Below are positions 60,011 through 64,000 of a stretch of DNA of 64,000 nt, in pieces (position 1 is the stretch's first letter; every line of letters begins with the position of its first letter). Under the pieces are notes generated by a model. It ran no database searches. It was not told the origin of the DNA and saw nothing but the letters and a program-made list of their open reading frames with translations. A program made the translations under genes and the position numbers. Source of the DNA: Pleuronectes platessa (taxonomy: Eukaryota; Chordata; Actinopteri; Pleuronectiformes; Pleuronectidae). The DNA lies in contig NW_026518993.1 in the NCBI RefSeq assembly GCF_947347685.1, positions 186,001 to 250,000 on the forward strand. The letters are read 5' to 3'.

Positions 60011-60722
60011 ATTTGAGTTAATTATTATTATTTTTTTGTAAATAAATGTTTCATTTATGTGCACCGCAGGGCGCGATCCGCAAGAGATGTGCACCGCCGG
60101 AGATGTGCGCCACTGGAGATGTGCATCGCAGGAGATGTGCGCCGCAGGAGATGTGCATGCAGGAGATGTGAGCCGCAGGAGATGTACATAGCAGGAGATG
60201 TGCGCAGCAGGCGATATGCGCAGCAGGAGATGTGTGCCGCAGTTTTTTTATTAATTTGATTTGATTTTTTGATTTTTTTGTAAATAAATGTTTCATTTAT
60301 GTGCAACGCAGGGTGTGCGCCGCAGGAGATGTGCACCGCAGGAGATGTGCACGCAGGAGATTAGCACGCAGGAGATGTGCGCTGCAGGATTTGTGCGCAC
60401 AGTTTTCTTATTAATTTGAGTTAATTATTATTATTTTTTTGTAAATAAATGTTTCATTTATGTGCACCGCAGGGTGCGCGCCGCAAGAGATGTGCACCGC
60501 CGGAGATGTGCGCCACTGGAGATGTGCATCGCAGGAGATGTGCGCCGCAGGAGATGTGCATGCAGGAGATGTGAGCCGCAGGAGATGTACATAGCAGGAG
60601 ATGTGCGCAGCAGGCGATATGCGCAGCAGGAGATGTGTGCCGCAGTTTTTTTATTAATTTGATTTGATTTTTTGATTTTTTTGTAAATAAATGTTTCATT
60701 TATGTGCAACGCAGGGTGTGCG
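59916..60722. repeat. Tandem duplication, period 403 bp
   Basis: Two adjacent copies share the otherwise rare spacer variant TTTTCTTATTAA (near 60001 and 60404) and GATGTGCGCAGCAGGCGAT. The copies therefore duplicated after that mutation arose. Confidence 0.85.
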
Positions 60723-61857
60723 CCGCAGGATGTGCGCCGCAAGAGATGTGCACCGCAGGAGATGTGCGCAGCAAGAGATGTGCGCCGCAGGAGATGTGCG
60801 GCGCAAGAGATGTGCACGCAGGAGATGTGCGCAGCAGGAGATGTGCACCGCAGGAGATGTGCGCAGCAGGAGATGTGCACAGCAGGAGATGTGCGCAGCA
60901 GGAGATGTGCACCGCAAGAGATGTGCGCCGCAAGAGATGTGCGCCACAGGAGATGTGCGCCGCAGGAGATGTGCGCAGCAGGGTGTGTGCACACGTTTTT
61001 TTTATTAATTTGATTTAATAATATTTTTTTGTAAATAAATGTTTCATTTATGTACACCGCAGGGTGTGCGCCGCAAGAGATGTGCACCGCCGGAGATGTG
61101 CGCATTAGGAGATGTGCACCGCAGGAGATGTGCGCAGCAGGAGATGTCTGCCGCAGGAGACGTACATAGCAGGAGACGTGCGCAGCAGGAGATGTGCACC
61201 ACTTCGGATATTCACTGCAGGAGATGTGCGCTGCAGGAGATGTGCATGCAGGAGATGTGAGCCGCAGGAGACGTACATAGCAGGAGATGTGCGCCGCAGG
61301 CGATATGCGCAGCAGGAGATGTGTGCCGCAGTTTTTTTATTAATTTGATTTGATTTTTTTCTTTTTTTGTAAATAACTGTTTTATTTATGTGCAACGCAT
61401 AGTTCGCAACGCAGGATGTGCGCCGCAAGAGATATGCACCGCAGGAGATGTGCGCAACAGGAGATGTGCACCACAGGAGATGTGCGCAGCAGGAGATGTG
61501 CACCGCAGGAGATGTGCACGCAGGAGATTAGCACGCAGGAGATGTGCGCTGCAGGATTTGTGCGCACAGTTTTTTTATTAATTTGAGTTAATTATTATTA
61601 TTTTTTTGTAAATAAATGTTTCATTTATGTGCACCGCAGGGTGCGCGCCGCAAGAGATGTGCACTGCCGGAGATGTGCGCCACTGGAGATGTGCATCGCA
61701 GGATATGTGCGCCGCAGGAGATGTGCATGCAGGAGATGTGAGCCGCAGGAGATGTACATAGCAGGAGATGTGCGCCGCAGGCGATATGCGCAGCAGGAGA
61801 TGTGTGCCGCAGTTTTTTTATTAATTTGATTTGATTTTTTGATTTTTTTGTAAATAA

Positions 61858-62360
61858 ATGTTTCATTTATGTTCAACGCAGGGTGTGCGCCGCAGGATGT
61901 GCGCCGCAAGAGATGTGCACCGCAGGAGATGTGTGCAGCAGGAGATGTGCGCCGCAGGAGAAGTGCACCGCAGGAGATGTGCGCCGCAGGAGATGTGCAC
62001 CGCAGGAGATGTGCGCAGCAGGAGATTGGCACGCAGGAGATGTGCGCCACAGGATGTGTGCGCACAGTTTTTTTATTAATTTGAGTTCATTATTATAATT
62101 TTTTTGTAAATAAATGTTTCATTTATGTGCAACGAAGGGTGTGCGCCGCAGGATGTGCGCCGCAAGAGATGTGCACCGCAGGAGATGTGTGCAGCAGGAG
62201 ATGTGCTCCGCAGGAGATGTGCGCCGCAGGAGATGTGCAACGCAGGAGATGTGCGCAGCAGGAGATTGGCACGCAGGAGATGTGCGCCGCAGGATGTGTG
62301 CGCACAGTTTTTTTATTAATTTGAGTTCATTATTATAATTTTTTTGTAAATAAATGTTTC
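61858..62360. repeat. Short higher-order units repeated about every 250 bp
   Basis: Spacers at 61858, 62114 and 62354 share the rare GAGTTCATTATTATAATT form and enclose similar blocks ending in GATTGGCACGCAGG. The same spacer form occurs near 29680, 48330, 51920 and 52640. Confidence 0.75.
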
Positions 62361-62900
62361 ATTTATGTGCAACGAAGGGTGTGCGCAGCAGGATGTGCGC
62401 CGCAAGAGATTTGCACCGCCGGAGATGTGGGCAGCAGGAGATGTGCACCGCAGGAGATGTACAACGCAGGAGATGTGCGCAGCAGGAGATGTGCACCGCA
62501 GGAGATGTGTACGCAGGAGATATGCGCCGCAGGAGATGTGCGCAGCAGGAGATGTGCACCACTTGAGATATGCACTGCAGGAGATGTGCACAGGAAATGT
62601 GCGCTGCAGGACATGTACATAGCAGGAGATATGCGCCGCAGGCGATATGCGCAGCAGGAGATGTGCGCCACTGGAGATGTACATAGCAGGAGATGTGCGC
62701 AGCAGGAGATGTGCGCCGCAGGAGATGTGCACCGCAGGAGATGTGCACGCAGGAGATTAGCACGCAGGAGATGTGCACTTAGGAGATGTGCGCTGCAGGA
62801 GATGTGCGCCGCAGGAGATGTGCGCAGCAGGAGATGTGCACTGCAGGAGATGTGTACGCACAGTTTTTTTAGGAATTTGAGTTAATTATTATTATTTTTT

Positions 62901-64000
62901 GTAAATAAATGTTTCATTTATGTGCACCTCAGGAGATTTGCGCAGCAGGAGATGTGCGCCACTGGAGATGTGCACCACAGGAGATGTGAACGCAGGAGAT
63001 GTGCACGCAGGAGATGTGCGCCGCAGGAGATGTGCAACGCAGGATATGTGCACGCAGGAGATGTGCGCAGCAGGAGATGTGCGCCTCAGGAGATGTGCGC
63101 AGCAGGGTGTGTGCACACGTTTTTTTTATTAATTTGATTTAATAATATTTTTTTGTAAATAAATGTTTCATTTATGTGCACCGCAGGGTGTGCGCCGTAA
63201 GAGATGTGCACTGCCGGAGATGTGCGCATTAGGAGATGTGCACAGCAGGAGACGTGCACCGCAGGAGATGTGCGCCGCAGGAGATGAGTGCCGCAGGAGA
63301 TGTGTGCCACAGGATGTGTGCGCACAGTTTTTTTAGGAATTTGAGTTAATTATTATTATTTTTTGTAAATAAATGTTTCATTTATGTGCACCGCAGGGTG
63401 TGCGACGCAGGATGTTCACCGCAGGAGATTTCCGCAGCAGGAGATCTGCGCCACTGGAGATGTGCACCGCAAGAGATGTGCACGCAGGAGATGTGCACTT
63501 AGGAGATGTGCGCTGCAGGAGATGTGCGCCGCAGGAGATGTGCACGCAGGAGATGTGCGTCATCGGAGATGTGCACCGCAGGAGATGTGCGCCGCAGGCG
63601 ATATGCGCAGCAGGAGATGTACATAGCAGGAGATGTGCGCCGCAGGAGATATACATAGCAGGAGATGTGCGCCGCAAGAGATGTGCAAGCAGGAGATGTG
63701 CAATGCAGGATGTGTGCGCACAGTTTTTTTAGGAATTTGAGTTAATTATTATTATTTTTTGTAAATAAATGTTTAATTTATTTGCACCGCAGGGTGTGCG
63801 ACGCAGGATGTACACCGCAGGAGATTTGCGTAGCAGGAGATGTGCGCCACTGGAGATTTGCACCACAGGAGATGTGCACGCAGGAGATGTGCGCCGCAGG
63901 AGATGTACATAGCAGGAGATGTGCACGCAGGAGATGTGCGCCGCAGGAGATGTACATAGCAGGAGATGTGCGCCGCAGGCGATATGCGCCACCGGAGATG
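62901..64000. repeat. Satellite array, right-edge variant
   Basis: The final kilobase mixes types. Blocks at about 63401 and 63800 carry GACGCAGGATGTTCAC or GACGCAGGATGTACAC, where the left domain has GACGAGGGAGGGTCAC and the right domain has GATGCAGGATTTTCAC. This form is closest to the ordinary GCAGGATGTGCACC unit, so it may be the ancestral state. The block at 62910 lacks the usual CGCAGGGTGTGCG segment after the spacer. The array runs off the end of the window. Confidence 0.85.

Larger units (their letters stand above)
27856..62900. repeat. Satellite array, right domain
   Basis: The array continues without interruption, but the unit mix changes. The box after AGGAA-type spacers is now GATGCAGGATTTTCAC (near 28008, 31998, 39778, 41490, 42255, 46855, 50630, 54453, 58801). 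A new spacer with the ACACG-T8 junction appears (first at 28611). A pyrimidine-rich spacer carrying CTTTTTTTG becomes common from 28941. Many blocks are regular 32-bp dimers of the GTGCGCAGCA and GTGCACCGCA variants. Orientation is unchanged. No gene or unrelated insertion is visible over these 35 kb. Confidence 0.92.

Noticed and set aside
15514..64000. Long periodic ORFs, including 280-, 283-, 294-, 295-, 373- and 450-codon frames on the minus strand
   Set aside because: Same explanation; the cysteine/histidine-rich 16-residue periodicity is simply three 16-bp units read as 48 bp.
1..64000. Telomeric repeats or CENP-B boxes in the array
   Set aside because: No TTAGGG runs and no match to the CENP-B box core were seen in units or spacers.

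Overview
The window is eukaryotic, non-genic DNA. About 87% is one head-to-tail satellite array (1-7093 and 15514-64000). The rest is one young, full-length but gene-poor LTR retrotransposon (7098-15509) inserted into it. No host gene, tRNA, rRNA or CRISPR array is supported. The metazoan-type initiator motifs in the LTR (CRE, YY1 and ETS sites) and a primer-binding site matching a vertebrate-type elongator tRNA-Met suggest a vertebrate, most plausibly a teleost fish. The species is inference only.

Satellite: the basic unit is a GC- and CpG-rich 15-16 bp minisatellite, consensus GGAGATGTGCRCMGCA, in blocks of about 6 to 35 copies. Blocks are separated by AT-rich spacers of about 70-85 bp, roughly 130-140 of them in the window, giving higher-order units of about 120-560 bp. 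A block typically ends in an alternating purine-pyrimidine palindrome (TGTGCGCACA or GTGTGCACAC), then a run of 7-8 T, then an AT tract, then a short hairpin (ATAAATG-TTT-CATTTAT). All spacers face the same way. At least five spacer types can be told apart. A diagnostic box after one type differs between a left domain (1 to about 27.9 kb, GACGAGGGAGGGTCAC), a right domain (27.9 to about 59 kb, GATGCAGGATTTTCAC) and the right edge (63.4-63.9 kb, GACGCAGGATGTTCAC-like).

The array carries nested recent duplications: an 862-bp tandem pair near the left end; a nearly identical 5.8-kb/4.9-kb tandem pair at 17.1-27.9 kb whose second copy lacks 890 bp; a 2.1/2.5/2.3-kb triplication at 32.6-39.5 kb; a 1.7-kb pair at 38.7-42.1 kb; a 2.7-kb segment at 52.9-55.6 kb repeated at 57.3-60.0 kb; and small 723-, 403- and about 250-bp duplications near the right end. 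The many long ORFs on both strands are by-products of a stop-free 16-bp unit, not genes.

Retroelement: two 2505-bp direct repeats (TGTTG...CAACA) are flanked by a 4-bp target duplication (CATG). The element lies on the minus strand: the primer-binding site abuts the LTR at 13005-15509 (the 5' LTR) and the polypurine tract abuts the LTR at 7098-9602 (the 3' LTR). The 3.4-kb interior holds one gag-like ORF (11756 to 10776) with an apparent -1 continuation to 10558. No protease, reverse transcriptase, integrase or env is visible, so the element is probably non-autonomous. Its leader is built of about 168-bp repeats, and the LTR/PBS junction appears three times. The LTRs differ at about 8 positions by eye, so insertion was recent. 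Paralogous array units at about 18.1, 21.3, 23.9 and 26.2 kb show what the empty site looked like.
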